Source of the DNA: Pelistega ratti
GTDB taxonomy: Bacteria > Pseudomonadota > Gammaproteobacteria > Burkholderiales > Burkholderiaceae_B
Length of the DNA stretch: 64,000 nucleotides
Assembly: GCF_009833965.1 (NCBI RefSeq)
Contig: NZ_CP047165.1
Location: 806,001-870,000, forward strand
Direction of reading: 5' to 3'
The translations under genes and the position numbers were made by a program. This document shows, in pieces, positions 27,533-37,913 of this stretch; positions within the stretch are counted from its first letter, which is position 1; every line of letters begins with the position of its first letter. The notes under the pieces are model-generated. The model was not told the origin of the DNA. It searched no databases and saw only the letters and a program-made list of their open reading frames with translations.

Positions 27533-27541
27533 AAGTGCGGT
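27533..27541 (+). repeat. Pasteurellaceae uptake signal word (USS)
   Basis: AAAAGTGCGGTCAATTTTTTT, essentially the full Haemophilus consensus, just upstream of the glycosyltransferase start. Confidence 0.92.
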
Positions 27542-27726
27542 CAATTTTTTTGTATTTTCAAATATCAATAAGCTATTTAGACCATTAGTGAGATAGTTTA
27601 CTTCTCATTAGTTTCTATTCAAATAGAGAAACACTACATTTTAAATAATGAATTGATAATATAGATATACGGTATCTTACTTTGATTATTAACGACAATA
27701 TAACTGTTTTCTATATTAAAACTCTC

Positions 27727-27757
27727 AAAAAAAGCAGGTAAATTACCTGCTTTTTTT
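27727..27757 (-). terminator. sodB intrinsic terminator
   Basis: AAAGCAGGTAA / TTACCTGCTTT stem flanked by A and T runs, 23 bases after the sodB stop. It marks the right edge of the foreign island. Confidence 0.92.
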
Positions 27758-27779
27758 ACTTATATAAGTGATAACAAAC

Positions 27780-28361
27780 TTATGCCGCAAAATTTTGTTC
27801 TGCAAATTTCCAATTAACCACTTTCCAGAAACCACCTAAATAGTTAGGACGAGAATTGCGGTAATCAATATAATAAGCGTGTTCCCAAACATCACAGGTT
27901 AATAATGGCTTATCTTCTGTGGTTAAAGGTGTAGCAGCATTGCTTGTATTCACAATATCTACTGTACCATCTACTTTTTTCACTAACCATGTCCAACCAG
28001 AACCAAAGTTAGCTGCTGCTGATTTGTTAAACGCATCAACAAATGCCTCAAAACTACCAAATTTAGCATCAATTGCTTTTGCAAGTTCACCTTCAGGTTT
28101 TCCACCACCATTAGGTGATAAACCATTCCAGTAAAATGTATGATTCCAAATTTGCGCAGCATTATTAAAAATACCACCAGTTGATTTTTTAACGATTTCT
28201 TCTAAAGAAAGATTCTCAAACTCTGTGCCAGGAATAAGATTATTCAAATTAGTCACATAAGTTTGATGATGTTTACCATAGTGGTATTCTAATGTTTCTT
28301 TTGAAATATGAGGTGCTAATGCATCTAAAGCATAAGGCAATTCGGGTAATGTATGTACCAT
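27780..28361 (-). CDS. sodB: Iron superoxide dismutase
   Basis: Cytoplasmic Fe-SOD of 193 residues converting superoxide to oxygen and peroxide. The four metal ligands are in place: His27 ([13 protein letters not shown]), His in [10 protein letters not shown] (about 74), and Asp/His in [13 protein letters not shown] (about 157-161). GSGWTWLV and [11 protein letters not shown] are typical of the iron form. GGAAAAGAAA precedes the ATG. xseA lies 123 bases upstream on the same strand. The right-hand edge of the foreign island lies between its terminator and position 27541. Confidence 0.95.
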   Translation of the reverse strand: MVHTLPELPYALDALAPHISKETLEYHYGKHHQTYVTNLNNLIPGTEFENLSLEEIVKKSTGGIFNNAAQIWNHTFYWNGLSPNGGGKPEGELAKAIDAKFGSFEAFVDAFNKSAAANFGSGWTWLVKKVDGTVDIVNTSNAATPLTTEDKPLLTCDVWEHAYYIDYRNSRPNYLGGFWKVVNWKFAEQNFAA

Positions 28362-28484
28362 TTTCTTTTCCTAAAATAAGTGTTAAATAGCAAAACCTAT
28401 CGATAACAATAATGTTTATAGGCTTTATATGAGCATTTTTCCTGATAATAATAACTTATCAGTCTGTATATTTTATCTTAGAAG

Positions 28485-29918
28485 TCAATTATCTGCATCT
28501 AAAACGCATACATTCACCCTACCTTGCCCCAATTCTATCTGTAGAGTTTGCCCTTTTTGTAGCTGTTTGGCTTGGCGTACCACTTTCATCTGCTCATCAT
28601 ATGTAATCGAATAACCCCGTTGAAGAATGGCTCTTGGGTTATACGCATAAAGTGATGCTTTTTTAGCCTCTAACTGAGATTGTTTATATTGCCATAGTCT
28701 AGGCATAAGACGTATTAATTGATATGTATATTGCTTAATTTTCTCTTGTTTAGGAATAATCTGCTGTGGTAATGAACGGTATAATCGTTTCTCTAAACTC
28801 TCTACTTGATGCCGTAATACCGTTATATCAGGACGATTTTGTTGCAAAGCACGTACTTCTTGGTTTAATAGCAAGGCATTATCTTTTAGCTGCTGATGGA
28901 TATTTTTCTCTAAGCGTTGATGTAAAAATTGGGTTTTTTCAAACCATTGCTGTAAACGTTGCTGAGGGGAAATCAGCCGATGACTCGCTCGATCTAAACG
29001 CATAATATACGTTTGTTCTTGATGCGTAAACGCCCGATATAATCGCTGTAAATAGTGTGATATTGTATTTTGCCAAGCCTCTGTTGTGACTGACACCAAT
29101 TCAGCCGCCGCTGTTGGGGTAGGGGCTCTCACATCTGCCACAAAATCAGTAATCGTAAAATCAGTTTCATGACCAACACCACTGACAACAGGTAATGGAA
29201 ACTGATCAATCTCTCGTGCTAGTTGTTCATCATTAAACGCCCATAAGTCCTCTATACTTCCCCCTCCTCTGACCATCAATAAAACATCAATTTCTTGTCG
29301 CTCTTTTACTTGAGATAAAGCATTTATCAGAGATTGTGGCGCTTCTTTACCTTGTACAAGACTAGGATAAATAATAATACGCATATAAGGAGCTCTACGG
29401 CGAATAGCGGTTAACACATCTTGTAAAGCAGCCGCGCCTAATGACGTAATAATACCTACCGTACGGATAAATGATGGTAAGGGTTTCTTACGTCTCGCAT
29501 CAAAAAGCCCTTCTTTTTCTAATTTATCTTTAAGCCGTAAAAAAGTTTCATGTAAATTGCCCAGACCAGATTGACGTAATTGCCAAACCTGCAACTGGTA
29601 ATCCCCCCTTGGTTCATACAATGTTACTTGGGCAAAAACCTCAACCTCCATACCATTTTGAGGACGAAAATCAACCGATACAGCCTTTCCCCGAAACATA
29701 ACCGCTCTTACCTGAGCATGATCATCTTTAAGCGTAAAATACCAATGCCCCGCAGCAGATTGTATAAAGTTAGAAATCTCCCCTTTAATCCATAATACAT
29801 CAATCTGCTCTGATAAAACTCTTGTTACATATCGATTTAATTGAGAGACACTGACAACAGGTTTTTCTTGTCCTAGGGGCGAGGGTTTATCTATACCATA
29901 AAAATCATTTACATTCAT
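28485..29918 (-). CDS. xseA: Exodeoxyribonuclease VII large subunit
   Basis: Large subunit (477 residues) of the single-strand exonuclease used in mismatch repair and degradation of DNA ends; XseB is not in the window. I start it at the ATG at 29918, because the 16 codons upstream look non-coding and the family N terminus (VVSVSQLNRYVTRVLSE) follows soon after. The OB-fold domain with IWIKGE-like LWIKGEISNF lies at about 40-50, the catalytic core contains GIITSLGAAALQDVLTAI, VQGKEAP and VVSGVGHETDFTI with ADVRAPTPTAAAEL, followed by the long coiled-coil region and the C-terminal RGYSITYDE. Confidence 0.93.
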   Translation of the reverse strand: MNVNDFYGIDKPSPLGQEKPVVSVSQLNRYVTRVLSEQIDVLWIKGEISNFIQSAAGHWYFTLKDDHAQVRAVMFRGKAVSVDFRPQNGMEVEVFAQVTLYEPRGDYQLQVWQLRQSGLGNLHETFLRLKDKLEKEGLFDARRKKPLPSFIRTVGIITSLGAAALQDVLTAIRRRAPYMRIIIYPSLVQGKEAPQSLINALSQVKERQEIDVLLMVRGGGSIEDLWAFNDEQLAREIDQFPLPVVSGVGHETDFTITDFVADVRAPTPTAAAELVSVTTEAWQNTISHYLQRLYRAFTHQEQTYIMRLDRASHRLISPQQRLQQWFEKTQFLHQRLEKNIHQQLKDNALLLNQEVRALQQNRPDITVLRHQVESLEKRLYRSLPQQIIPKQEKIKQYTYQLIRLMPRLWQYKQSQLEAKKASLYAYNPRAILQRGYSITYDEQMKVVRQAKQLQKGQTLQIELGQGRVNVCVLDADN

Positions 29919-30138
29919 CTTTTTCGTCACAAAACAAATAAATTTTCCACAACAAGAAAAAATCAATAAGATACGTCAATTTGCTATAGATTAGCGAAGA
30001 TTAATAAACTTTTTCATTAAAAGTATTTTATAACCAATTGATTTTAAAGCATTATTTCAATAATAATAAAATTGCACCCTTTTTAAGCAGTAGTAAGCTA
30101 GCTTATGTAAATCCTATGCTAAGCAAACTTTTGCACAG

Positions 30139-30184
30139 AGTTATCCAAAGAAAATGGGGATAACTTATTTCGCTAAAGTTATCC
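30139..30184. repeat. Three AGTTATCC words, DnaA-box-like cluster
   Basis: AGTTATCC at 30139-30146, its inverse GGATAACT at 30158-30165 and AGTTATCC again at 30177-30184. Each contains TTATCC and is one base from the DnaA box TTATCCACA at the nine-base level (TTATCCAAA, TTATCCCCA, TTATCCAAA). Confidence 0.5.
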
Positions 30185-30307
30185 AAAATATGATGAATAA
30201 GTCATGTATTTTACAATAACTATTCATGCCACTATTCTACTCAATCCTGCTTACAAATAGCAGAATATACACGCTTACCTACCTAAAAAACAAAAACAAT
30301 TTATTTA

Positions 30308-30323
30308 GTTCGCATTTGCGAAC
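30308..30323. promoter_or_regulatory. Operator-like dyad before lpxK
   Basis: GTTCGCA-TT-TGCGAAC is a perfect 7-bp inverted repeat 46 bases before the lpxK start. It has no T run, so a protein-binding site is more likely than a terminator. Confidence 0.45.
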
Positions 30324-30368
30324 AAATTATTTTAAACTATACCTATTCTTTTCCCTTTCTCTTAAATA

Positions 30369-31484
30369 ATGCGTTTATTTAAAACAATCAAAACAACTCT
30401 TCATCACTCTATTCAGGCACAATGGTTAAAAAAAGGGCTATTTAGCTTTCTGCTATCACCATTGAGCGGTATAAGCTATTGTTATACACAAAAAAAACGG
30501 CAACATTACCTAACAAAACCAAATCTAGCTTTTCATGCCCCCGTGCCTGTTATTGTTGTGGGTAATATCTTTGTTGGAGGAACAGGTAAAACACCCTTAA
30601 CCATTGCACTGGTCAAAGCCCTACAGCAAAGGGGATATTCCCCCGGTATTATCAGCCGAGGATATGGCGTAAAGATTGGTAAATATGCCAAAAGTGCCTT
30701 TCAACAAAATGCATACCCCCATGAAATTGGCGATGAACCTAGTTTACTTGCCCAATATGCACCTATTGCCGTACATCCTATACGTTCAAAAGCAGTAGAA
30801 CAATTACTACTTGATTATCCTACAACAAACGTAATTATTAGTGATGATGGGCTACAACATTATGCATTAGCCCGTGATATTGAAATTATTGTTCAGGATC
30901 AACGAGGTACTGGTAATGGTCAATTATTACCAGCAGGCCCTTTGCGTGAAAGTGCCTCACGCTTACAAACGGTTGATTTTGTGGTAACAAACTATAATAC
31001 GAAAGCACAAGCGGATCAAGCCTATCTCACAAACACAAATAGCACTAAGAGCAATACCTCCTCTTCTAGCGAAAAAACCCAGCATATTGGTATGTATCTC
31101 AGTATTCAAACCTTTGAGCATATCGTTTCAGGAAAACATTACTCGGTTTCTTCTTTCTTAAGAAACTTTTCTCATCAAACCTTTTATGCCATTGCGGGCA
31201 TTGGTCATCCCCAACGGTTTTATCAAAGCCTTAACAATATGGGTATTACGCTTAAAGCAACAAGAGACTTTGATGATCATTATGCCTTTCAAGCAGAAGA
31301 TTTAGCCCCTTTTACGACGGGTATAGTATTAATGACCAGTAAAGATGCGATTAAATGTCGTCATTTTGCACAAGATAATTGGTGGGCTGTCCATGTTGAT
31401 GCTCAATTTACTAATCCTGAATTTTTTGATGAAATTTATCACAAAGTTTCGCATTTACCGTTATACTCTACTTATACCGAATAA
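30369..31484 (+). CDS. lpxK: Tetraacyldisaccharide 4'-kinase (lipid A)
   Basis: Inner-membrane-associated kinase of 371 residues that adds the 4'-phosphate in lipid A synthesis. Near the N terminus a hydrophobic segment (PLSGISYCYTQ) precedes the P-loop VVGNIFVGGTGKTPL at about 60-74; IISRGYG, DEPSLLA and ISDDGLQHYALARD (about 156-169) are conserved. The C terminus is PTSKDAIK-like (MTSKDAIKCRHFA). A low-complexity Thr/Ser/Asn insert lies at about residues 218-236. It starts the run lpxK-Trm112-kdsB-adk; the Trm112 ATG follows 26 bases after the stop. Confidence 0.93.
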   Translation: MRLFKTIKTTLHHSIQAQWLKKGLFSFLLSPLSGISYCYTQKKRQHYLTKPNLAFHAPVPVIVVGNIFVGGTGKTPLTIALVKALQQRGYSPGIISRGYGVKIGKYAKSAFQQNAYPHEIGDEPSLLAQYAPIAVHPIRSKAVEQLLLDYPTTNVIISDDGLQHYALARDIEIIVQDQRGTGNGQLLPAGPLRESASRLQTVDFVVTNYNTKAQADQAYLTNTNSTKSNTSSSSEKTQHIGMYLSIQTFEHIVSGKHYSVSSFLRNFSHQTFYAIAGIGHPQRFYQSLNNMGITLKATRDFDDHYAFQAEDLAPFTTGIVLMTSKDAIKCRHFAQDNWWAVHVDAQFTNPEFFDEIYHKVSHLPLYSTYTE

Positions 31485-31510
31485 ATTGTTAAATCAGGAT
31501 AGTTGTTTAT

Positions 31511-31687
31511 ATGAATCCAGAATTTATTAAAAAATTACGATGCCCAGTGACTAAAAAACCTCTTCGTTATGATGCTGAGAAACAAGAACTCATTTCCGAA
31601 GAAGCTCAACTCGCTTACCCAATTAAAGACGGAATTCCTATCTTACTTAAAGAGCAAGCTCGTTCACTCGCATCACATGACAAATAA
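31511..31687 (+). CDS. Trm112-family small protein (YcaR-like)
   Basis: A 58-residue protein encoded between lpxK and kdsB. It starts [18 protein letters not shown], has the hydrophobic core [13 protein letters not shown] and ends RSLASHDK, the usual layout of bacterial YcaR/Trm112 proteins, although only one cysteine of the zinc pairs is left. In eukaryotes Trm112 activates methyltransferases; the bacterial role is not established. Its 3' end overlaps the kdsB start by 11 bases, indicating translational coupling. Confidence 0.9.
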   Translation: MNPEFIKKLRCPVTKKPLRYDAEKQELISEEAQLAYPIKDGIPILLKEQARSLASHDK

Positions 31688-32498
31688 ATTTATTGCTATT
31701 ATTCCTGCCAGAGCAGCATCCACACGACTACCGGGAAAAATGCTTGCAGATGTCGGTGGCTTACCACTCGTTGTTCGTACTGCATTACAAGCCAAGCAAT
31801 CAAAGGCTGACCGTATTATTATCGCTACCGATGATGAACATATTGCTCAAGTCACACAATCTCATCATCTTCAAACCATGCTAACGGCTAAAACACACCC
31901 TTCTGGCACAGATCGATTGTCCGAAGTTGTACAGACACTCGATCTAACTGATGACACGATTGTTGTGAATGTACAAGGTGACGAACCCCTCATTGATCCT
32001 GAGTTGATTAACCAAGTAGCTTATTCACTAATTGAGCATCCTGAAGCATCTATTGCTACTTGTGCCTATCCCATCACCGAGGCAGATAAACTATTTAATC
32101 CTAACATTGTTAAAGTTGTCTGTGATAAAAAGGGATTAGCACTTTATTTTTCTCGTGCACCTATTCCATGGGCAAGAGATGCTTTTAATCAGGATAAATC
32201 CCTCTTGCCTCATCCTAGTCATGCACTACATCATATTGGTTTATATGCCTATCGAGTTGGTTTTCTCAAACACTATCCACAATTATCGACAGGTATTTAT
32301 GAGCAGCATGAATCACTCGAGCAACTTAGAGCATTAGAGCATGGTTATAAGATTTTTGTACTCAAAACACAACAAGCCCCATTGCCCGGTGTTGATACAG
32401 AAGAGGATCTATTGCGATTAAGGGCTTATCTTGCTGATACAGCAGATTCTCACATATTCCCTCATTCTCTACCCAATACACACAAAAAGCCTTTATAA
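31677..32498 (+). CDS. kdsB: 3-deoxy-manno-octulosonate cytidylyltransferase
   Basis: Activates KDO with CTP for lipopolysaccharide core synthesis. I start the 273-residue protein at the ATG at 31677, where the family N terminus [19 protein letters not shown] begins; the open frame upstream overlaps the Trm112 gene. Other motifs are [24 protein letters not shown] (about 99-113), [12 protein letters not shown] and HHIGLYAYR. The C terminus is about 20 residues longer than usual, with a His/Pro-rich tail. adk follows after 45 bases. Confidence 0.94.
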   Translation: MTNKFIAIIPARAASTRLPGKMLADVGGLPLVVRTALQAKQSKADRIIIATDDEHIAQVTQSHHLQTMLTAKTHPSGTDRLSEVVQTLDLTDDTIVVNVQGDEPLIDPELINQVAYSLIEHPEASIATCAYPITEADKLFNPNIVKVVCDKKGLALYFSRAPIPWARDAFNQDKSLLPHPSHALHHIGLYAYRVGFLKHYPQLSTGIYEQHESLEQLRALEHGYKIFVLKTQQAPLPGVDTEEDLLRLRAYLADTADSHIFPHSLPNTHKKPL

Positions 32499-32501
32499 TG
32501 A

Positions 32502-33197
<696 letters not shown>

Positions 33198-33208
33198 TTA
33201 GTTATTTA

Positions 33209-33238
33209 TATCTGACTCAGTTTCTACTGGGTCAGATA
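33209..33238 (+). terminator. Probable adk terminator hairpin
   Basis: TATCTGACTCAG / CTGGGTCAGATA form a 12-bp stem with one G-T pair and a 6-base loop just after adk. No clear T run follows, so it may be weak or act by RNA stabilisation. Confidence 0.6.
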
Positions 33239-33464
33239 GTGCTTTAGTATTACTTGACACTTATCTATAAAAATATCCCAATTACAGATATTTTATCTCG
33301 TACTTTCCTCCTATTTAAAAGTATAATACCTCTCCAGAACATTCATTATAAAGAATAGATCTATTAGAGCTACTCTTATCATGAATATTGATGCCTAGTC
33401 CGATTAACAAATCATTGATATGAGTCCATATATCATTGATTTTTATAACCCTATTAATATAGCA

Positions 33465-35072
33465 ATGAGTTTATTACGTTCAGCTGCCACCATTAGTGGA
33501 CTTACTTTACTATCACGCATAACAGGACTTATCCGTGATATTTTAATTGCCCGAACTTTTGGAGCAAGTCCCTTTACTGATGCGTTTTGGGTCGCTTTTC
33601 GTATTCCTAATTTACTACGTCGCCTCTTTGCTGAAGGAGCATTTTCTCAAGCCTTTGTACCTATATTAGGGGAGCAAAAGGCAAAACAAACTCCAGAACA
33701 CGTTAAAACACTCTTAGATCATGTGGCAATGGTACTGTTCTTTACACTATTCATTGTCACCCTACTTGGTATTATCGGCGCCCCCATTGTCGTATGGATT
33801 ACGGCAACAGGAATGAAAGAAAATGCAGGACTTCAGGAAACCATTTGGATGACCAGAGTGATGTTTCCCTATATTTTATGTATGTCCTTAGTAGCTTTTG
33901 CTTCTGGTGTACTAAATACATGGAAAAAATTTGCTATCCCAGCATTTACACCCGTCCTACTTAATCTTTCCATGATTTTTGCCTGCTTTTTTTTAGTAGG
34001 TCTATTTGCACAACCTATTTATGCACTTGCTGTTGGTGTCATGATCGGAGGAATTGCTCAGCTTATTGTACAATGGATTGCTTTAGCAAAAATTGGTTTA
34101 TTACCTAGCTTTAGGCACAATCTAAAAGAGGCTTGGGCTGACCCTCATGTTAAACGTATCATTAAGTTAATGGGACCTGCTATTTTAGGGGTATCTGTCG
34201 CTCAAATTTCTATTCTTATTAATACCAATATTGCCACATGGCTACCGTCTGGCAGCGTAACATGGCTTTCTTTTGCTGATCGTTTAATGGAGTTTCCCAC
34301 TGCCCTACTCGGTATTGCTATCGGTACGGTGCTTTTACCAAGCCTAACAGCCGCTAATACCAAAGGGGATATTGAAAACTACAGTCAATTACTGGATTGG
34401 GGATTACGCTTGGTTTTCTTACTGGGATTACCCTGTGTACTCGGTTTAGCGTTATTGAGTGAGGGCTTAGTAGCGAGCTTATTTCATTATGGTGCTTTCT
34501 CACACCAAGATGTACTAATGACAAAAACCGCTGTTTTTGCCTATGCGATTGGACTTATTGGTATTTTATCAGTCAAAATCCTTGCACCGGGATTTTATGC
34601 TAAACAAGATATTCGTACACCCGTAAAAATTGCCATTATGGTACTTATCAGTACACAAGTCTTTAATCTTATTTTTGTGCCTTTCTTTGCTCACGCTGGG
34701 TTAGCATTATCCGTAGGATTAGGGGCGAGTATGAATGCACTCTGCCTATATATAGGTTTACGCCGCCGTGGTGCTTATCTTTCTCGTACATCGTGGTTAC
34801 CCTTTTTTATACGCTTATTCCCTGCTTTATTATTATTAGGATTATGGCTTTACTACGCACAACAATTTATTGATTGGCAGATGCTTGACCCTCATAGCAT
34901 TAATCATTGGTTAGGTTTAAAAATAGCACAATGGTTAGGGCATTTATCATGGATACCCTCTGCTAGTCGTATTATGGCATTGATAATTATTCTCTTAGGT
35001 AGTATGCTTATTTACTTTGCTAGTTTATTTATTATAGGGTTTAGGATACGAGATTTTACAAGAGTACGTTAG
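33465..35072 (+). CDS. murJ: Lipid II flippase MurJ
   Basis: Inner-membrane protein of 535 residues that moves lipid II across the membrane for peptidoglycan synthesis. The start is set at the ATG at 33465 because the family begins MSLLRSAATISGLTLLSRI; an in-frame ATG at 33420 would add 15 unlikely residues, and neither has a clear ribosome site. The conserved cytoplasmic-facing arginines and the motif GLIRDILIARTFGAS...TDAFWVAFRIPNLLRRLFAEGAFS are intact. About 14 hydrophobic segments are visible. It converges with pnp across a shared terminator at 35117. Confidence 0.92.
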   Translation: MSLLRSAATISGLTLLSRITGLIRDILIARTFGASPFTDAFWVAFRIPNLLRRLFAEGAFSQAFVPILGEQKAKQTPEHVKTLLDHVAMVLFFTLFIVTLLGIIGAPIVVWITATGMKENAGLQETIWMTRVMFPYILCMSLVAFASGVLNTWKKFAIPAFTPVLLNLSMIFACFFLVGLFAQPIYALAVGVMIGGIAQLIVQWIALAKIGLLPSFRHNLKEAWADPHVKRIIKLMGPAILGVSVAQISILINTNIATWLPSGSVTWLSFADRLMEFPTALLGIAIGTVLLPSLTAANTKGDIENYSQLLDWGLRLVFLLGLPCVLGLALLSEGLVASLFHYGAFSHQDVLMTKTAVFAYAIGLIGILSVKILAPGFYAKQDIRTPVKIAIMVLISTQVFNLIFVPFFAHAGLALSVGLGASMNALCLYIGLRRRGAYLSRTSWLPFFIRLFPALLLLGLWLYYAQQFIDWQMLDPHSINHWLGLKIAQWLGHLSWIPSASRIMALIIILLGSMLIYFASLFIIGFRIRDFTRVR

Positions 35073-35116
35073 TAAGTAACCATTAAAAATCTTATGAATA
35101 TTCATTATTCAACAAA

Positions 35117-35140
35117 AAACCCTCTATCGCTAGAGGGTTT
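35117..35140. terminator. Bidirectional terminator between murJ and pnp
   Basis: AAACCCTCTA-TCGC-TAGAGGGTTT, a perfect 10-bp stem with A residues on the left and T-rich sequence on the right, between convergent genes. Confidence 0.88.
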
Positions 35141-35162
35141 CTTTGATTAGATACCAAGTATC

Positions 35163-37316
35163 CTATTCAGCAGTAGGCTCTTCTGGTAATACAGGAGCAG
35201 AACCTTCTAATCCTTCTAAACCACCTAATGCTTTTGCTGATAAGCGTAAACGACCACGATCATCTGCTTCAATCACTTTGACTTTGACTTTTTGACCAAC
35301 GCTTAATACATCATTAATATCATTAATGCGATAGTTAGCTATTTCTGAAATATGAAGTAAACCATCACGTCCTGGTAAGATTTGAACAATACCACCAAAG
35401 TCTAATAGACGTTGAACAGTACCTTCATAGACTTGACCGACTTCAACCACTGCTGTTAATTCAGCAATACGGCGTTCTGCTTCCTTCGCTTTTTCTAAGT
35501 CAGTTGAAGAAATAGTGACAACACCTTCATCCGTAATATCAATTTGACAACCTGTTTCTTCTGTTAAGGCTCGGATAGTTGCACCACCTTTACCAATGAC
35601 ATCACGGATTTTTTCTGGGTTAATTTTCATGGTTAGCATACGCGGTGCAAAGCTAGAAAGCTCCTCACGAGAACCTGAAATAGCCGCTTTCATTTTACCA
35701 AGAATATGTAAACGACCTTCGCGTGCTTGTGCTAATGCCACTTGCATAATTTCTTTGGTAATCCCTTGGATCTTAATATCCATTTGTAATGCAGTAATAC
35801 CCTTTTCTGTACCTGCTACTTTAAAGTCCATATCACCAAGGTGGTCTTCATCACCTAAAATATCGGTTAGAACAGCAAATTTATTCCCTTCTTTAATCAG
35901 ACCCATTGCAACACCAGCCACATGATCGCTCACTGGTACACCCGCATCCATCATAGCTAAAGAACCACCGCATACAGAAGCCATAGAAGAAGAACCATTT
36001 GATTCGGTAATTTCAGATACAAGACGAATGGTATATTGGAAATCATCATGAGGAGGTAATGTTGCCACTAATGCTCGTTTAGCAAGGCGACCATGACCAA
36101 TTTCACGACGTTTTGGTGAACCAAAGCGACCACACTCACCTGTTGCAAAAGGAGGCATATTATAGTGAAGCATAAAATGATCACGAGACTCACCCAATAC
36201 AGAATCAATAATTTGTTCATCTGATTTAGTACCCAATGTCGCTACCACTAATGCCTGTGTTTCACCACGCGTAAATAAAACACTACCATGCGTGCGTGGT
36301 AATACACCTAAACGAATCGAAATCGGACGTACAGTGCGTGTGTCACGACCATCAATACGAGGCTCACCATTAAGGATTTGACCACGTACAATTGCTGACT
36401 CTAAATCAAAGATAATATTATCAATTGCCACTTCATCAGGTGTTTCTTCACCACGTTCTACCGCTTGTTGAGCTAAGACTTCTTTCGCTTGTGCCGCAAC
36501 CGCTTTTAGTTTGCTAGAGCGTTCTTGTTTTTGACGAATTTGGAAGGCTTCTTTTAAACCCTGTTCAGCAACGGCTTTAACCGCAGCAATTAAGGTTTCA
36601 TTTTTAGGTGCTGGCTGCCAATCCCATTCAGGCTTACCCGCTGCTTCGACTAACTCATGAATCGCATTAATAGCCGTTTGCATTTGCTCATGACCAAATA
36701 CCACGCCACCTAGCATTACTTCTTCACTAAGTTGCTGAGCTTCTGACTCTACCATTAATACGGCAGATTCTGTCCCTGCAACCACTAAATCCATTTGTGA
36801 TTGAGCCACTTGTGAAATGGTTGGGTTTAATACATATTGACCATCAATATAACCTACACGAACCGCACCAATAGGACCATTAAAAGGGACACCAGAAACG
36901 GCTAAAGCAGCAGATGTACCAATCATAGAAACAATATCAGGATCAATCTCTGGATCAACTGATAATACATGAACAATAACCTGAACTTCGTTATAAAAAC
37001 CTTCAGGGAATAATGGACGTAGAGGACGATCAATCAAACGTGAGGTTAATGTTTCTTTTTCAGTAGGTTTACCTTCACGTTTAAAAAAACCACCTGGAAT
37101 ACGACCAGCAGCGTATGCTTTTTCAACATAATCCACCGTTAAAGGGAAAAAATCCTGCCCTGCTTTTGCTTCTTTCGCCGCAACTACCGTTGCCAACACA
37201 ACAGTATCCCCCATAGAAGCAACAACAGCTCCCGATGCTTGTCGTGCAATTTCACCTGTTTCTAAAACAACTGTATGTGCACCATACTGGAATGATTTAC
37301 TGACTTTATTGAACAT
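35163..37316 (-). CDS. pnp: Polyribonucleotide nucleotidyltransferase (PNPase)
   Basis: Phosphorolytic 3'-5' exoribonuclease of 717 residues, trimeric core of the degradosome. The ATG at 37316 gives the normal N terminus [21 protein letters not shown] behind GGAAGAG; the frame extends upstream, but through the rpsO terminator. The two RNase PH domains (DRPLRPLFP in the first; [35 protein letters not shown] in the second) are followed by the KH domain ([20 protein letters not shown], about 560) and the S1 domain ([15 protein letters not shown], about 622). It lies just downstream of rpsO, the classical arrangement. Confidence 0.95.
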   Translation of the reverse strand: MFNKVSKSFQYGAHTVVLETGEIARQASGAVVASMGDTVVLATVVAAKEAKAGQDFFPLTVDYVEKAYAAGRIPGGFFKREGKPTEKETLTSRLIDRPLRPLFPEGFYNEVQVIVHVLSVDPEIDPDIVSMIGTSAALAVSGVPFNGPIGAVRVGYIDGQYVLNPTISQVAQSQMDLVVAGTESAVLMVESEAQQLSEEVMLGGVVFGHEQMQTAINAIHELVEAAGKPEWDWQPAPKNETLIAAVKAVAEQGLKEAFQIRQKQERSSKLKAVAAQAKEVLAQQAVERGEETPDEVAIDNIIFDLESAIVRGQILNGEPRIDGRDTRTVRPISIRLGVLPRTHGSVLFTRGETQALVVATLGTKSDEQIIDSVLGESRDHFMLHYNMPPFATGECGRFGSPKRREIGHGRLAKRALVATLPPHDDFQYTIRLVSEITESNGSSSMASVCGGSLAMMDAGVPVSDHVAGVAMGLIKEGNKFAVLTDILGDEDHLGDMDFKVAGTEKGITALQMDIKIQGITKEIMQVALAQAREGRLHILGKMKAAISGSREELSSFAPRMLTMKINPEKIRDVIGKGGATIRALTEETGCQIDITDEGVVTISSTDLEKAKEAERRIAELTAVVEVGQVYEGTVQRLLDFGGIVQILPGRDGLLHISEIANYRINDINDVLSVGQKVKVKVIEADDRGRLRLSAKALGGLEGLEGSAPVLPEEPTAE

Positions 37317-37393
37317 ATATGCTCTTCCTTCTAATAGTATTGCCTTCACTATACAAATACACCATGATGCCATGTATTTAGGCAAATTAACAA

Positions 37394-37430
37394 TAAAAAA
37401 CCGCACACAGTGAACTAACCTGTGTACGGT
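37394..37430 (-). terminator. rpsO terminator in the rpsO-pnp gap
   Basis: On the minus strand ACCGTACACAG / CTGTGTGCGGT (one wobble pair) is followed by TTTTTT. It would limit read-through from rpsO into pnp, as the equivalent site does in E. coli. Confidence 0.88.
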
Positions 37431-37461
37431 CTTGAACCCTGATTAAATCACAAGGATTAAA

Positions 37462-37731
37462 TTACTTACGTAAACCTAGTTTTTCGATAAGTGCACGGTA
37501 AGCATCTGGGTTACGACCTTTTAAGTAGTCTAATAACTTACGACGACGGCTAACCATACGTAATAAACCACGGCGAGAGTGGAAGTCTTTGCTATGTGTT
37601 TTAAAGTGAATAGTTAGCTCATTAATACGAGCAGTTAATAAAGCAATTTGCACCTCTGGTGAACCTGTATCGCCAGGTGTACGTGCAAATTGACCAACGA
37701 TTTCTGCTTTCTTGATGTCTGCTACTGACAT
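37462..37731 (-). CDS. rpsO: 30S ribosomal protein S15
   Basis: Primary 16S-rRNA-binding protein of the small subunit, 89 residues. The start at 37731 ([12 protein letters not shown]) has AAAGGAAA upstream and gives the family length; the frame upstream is not S15-like. [45 protein letters not shown] and the C-terminal [12 protein letters not shown] are fully conserved. The pnp gene follows after a terminator, so pnp expression depends on partial read-through or its own promoter. Confidence 0.97.
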   Translation of the reverse strand: MSVADIKKAEIVGQFARTPGDTGSPEVQIALLTARINELTIHFKTHSKDFHSRRGLLRMVSRRRKLLDYLKGRNPDAYRALIEKLGLRK

Positions 37732-37913
37732 AATTTTTCCTTTATAACGTGCGTTAGTCATGGAATAATACTAACGTGATTTAAATAATTGTCTATCAAA
37801 AAATCTTTAAAAACTTATGATAAACTACCTATAGCATTCCTTAATAAATGCAGTTGCTCATTATAGCTGAGTTTTTCTCTAAAAACAAAGTTTTCTTTTA
37901 TTTTGTACAAAAA

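Larger units (their letters stand above)
29919..30368. other. 450-bp intergenic region upstream of lpxK
   Basis: No ORF or RNA gene is supported between the divergent xseA and lpxK genes. It holds three AGTTATCC words (30139-30184) and a 7-bp dyad at 30308-30323. In several betaproteobacteria I recall exbB-exbD standing before lpxK; they are absent here. Confidence 0.55.

Noticed and set aside
30139..30184. Chromosomal origin (oriC)
   Set aside because: The DnaA-box-like words are imperfect and only three, and dnaA, dnaN, rnpA, rpmH or parAB are not nearby.
37317..37406. Longer N terminus of PNPase
   Set aside because: It would translate through the rpsO terminator and has no family similarity; the start at 37316 has a good ribosome site.
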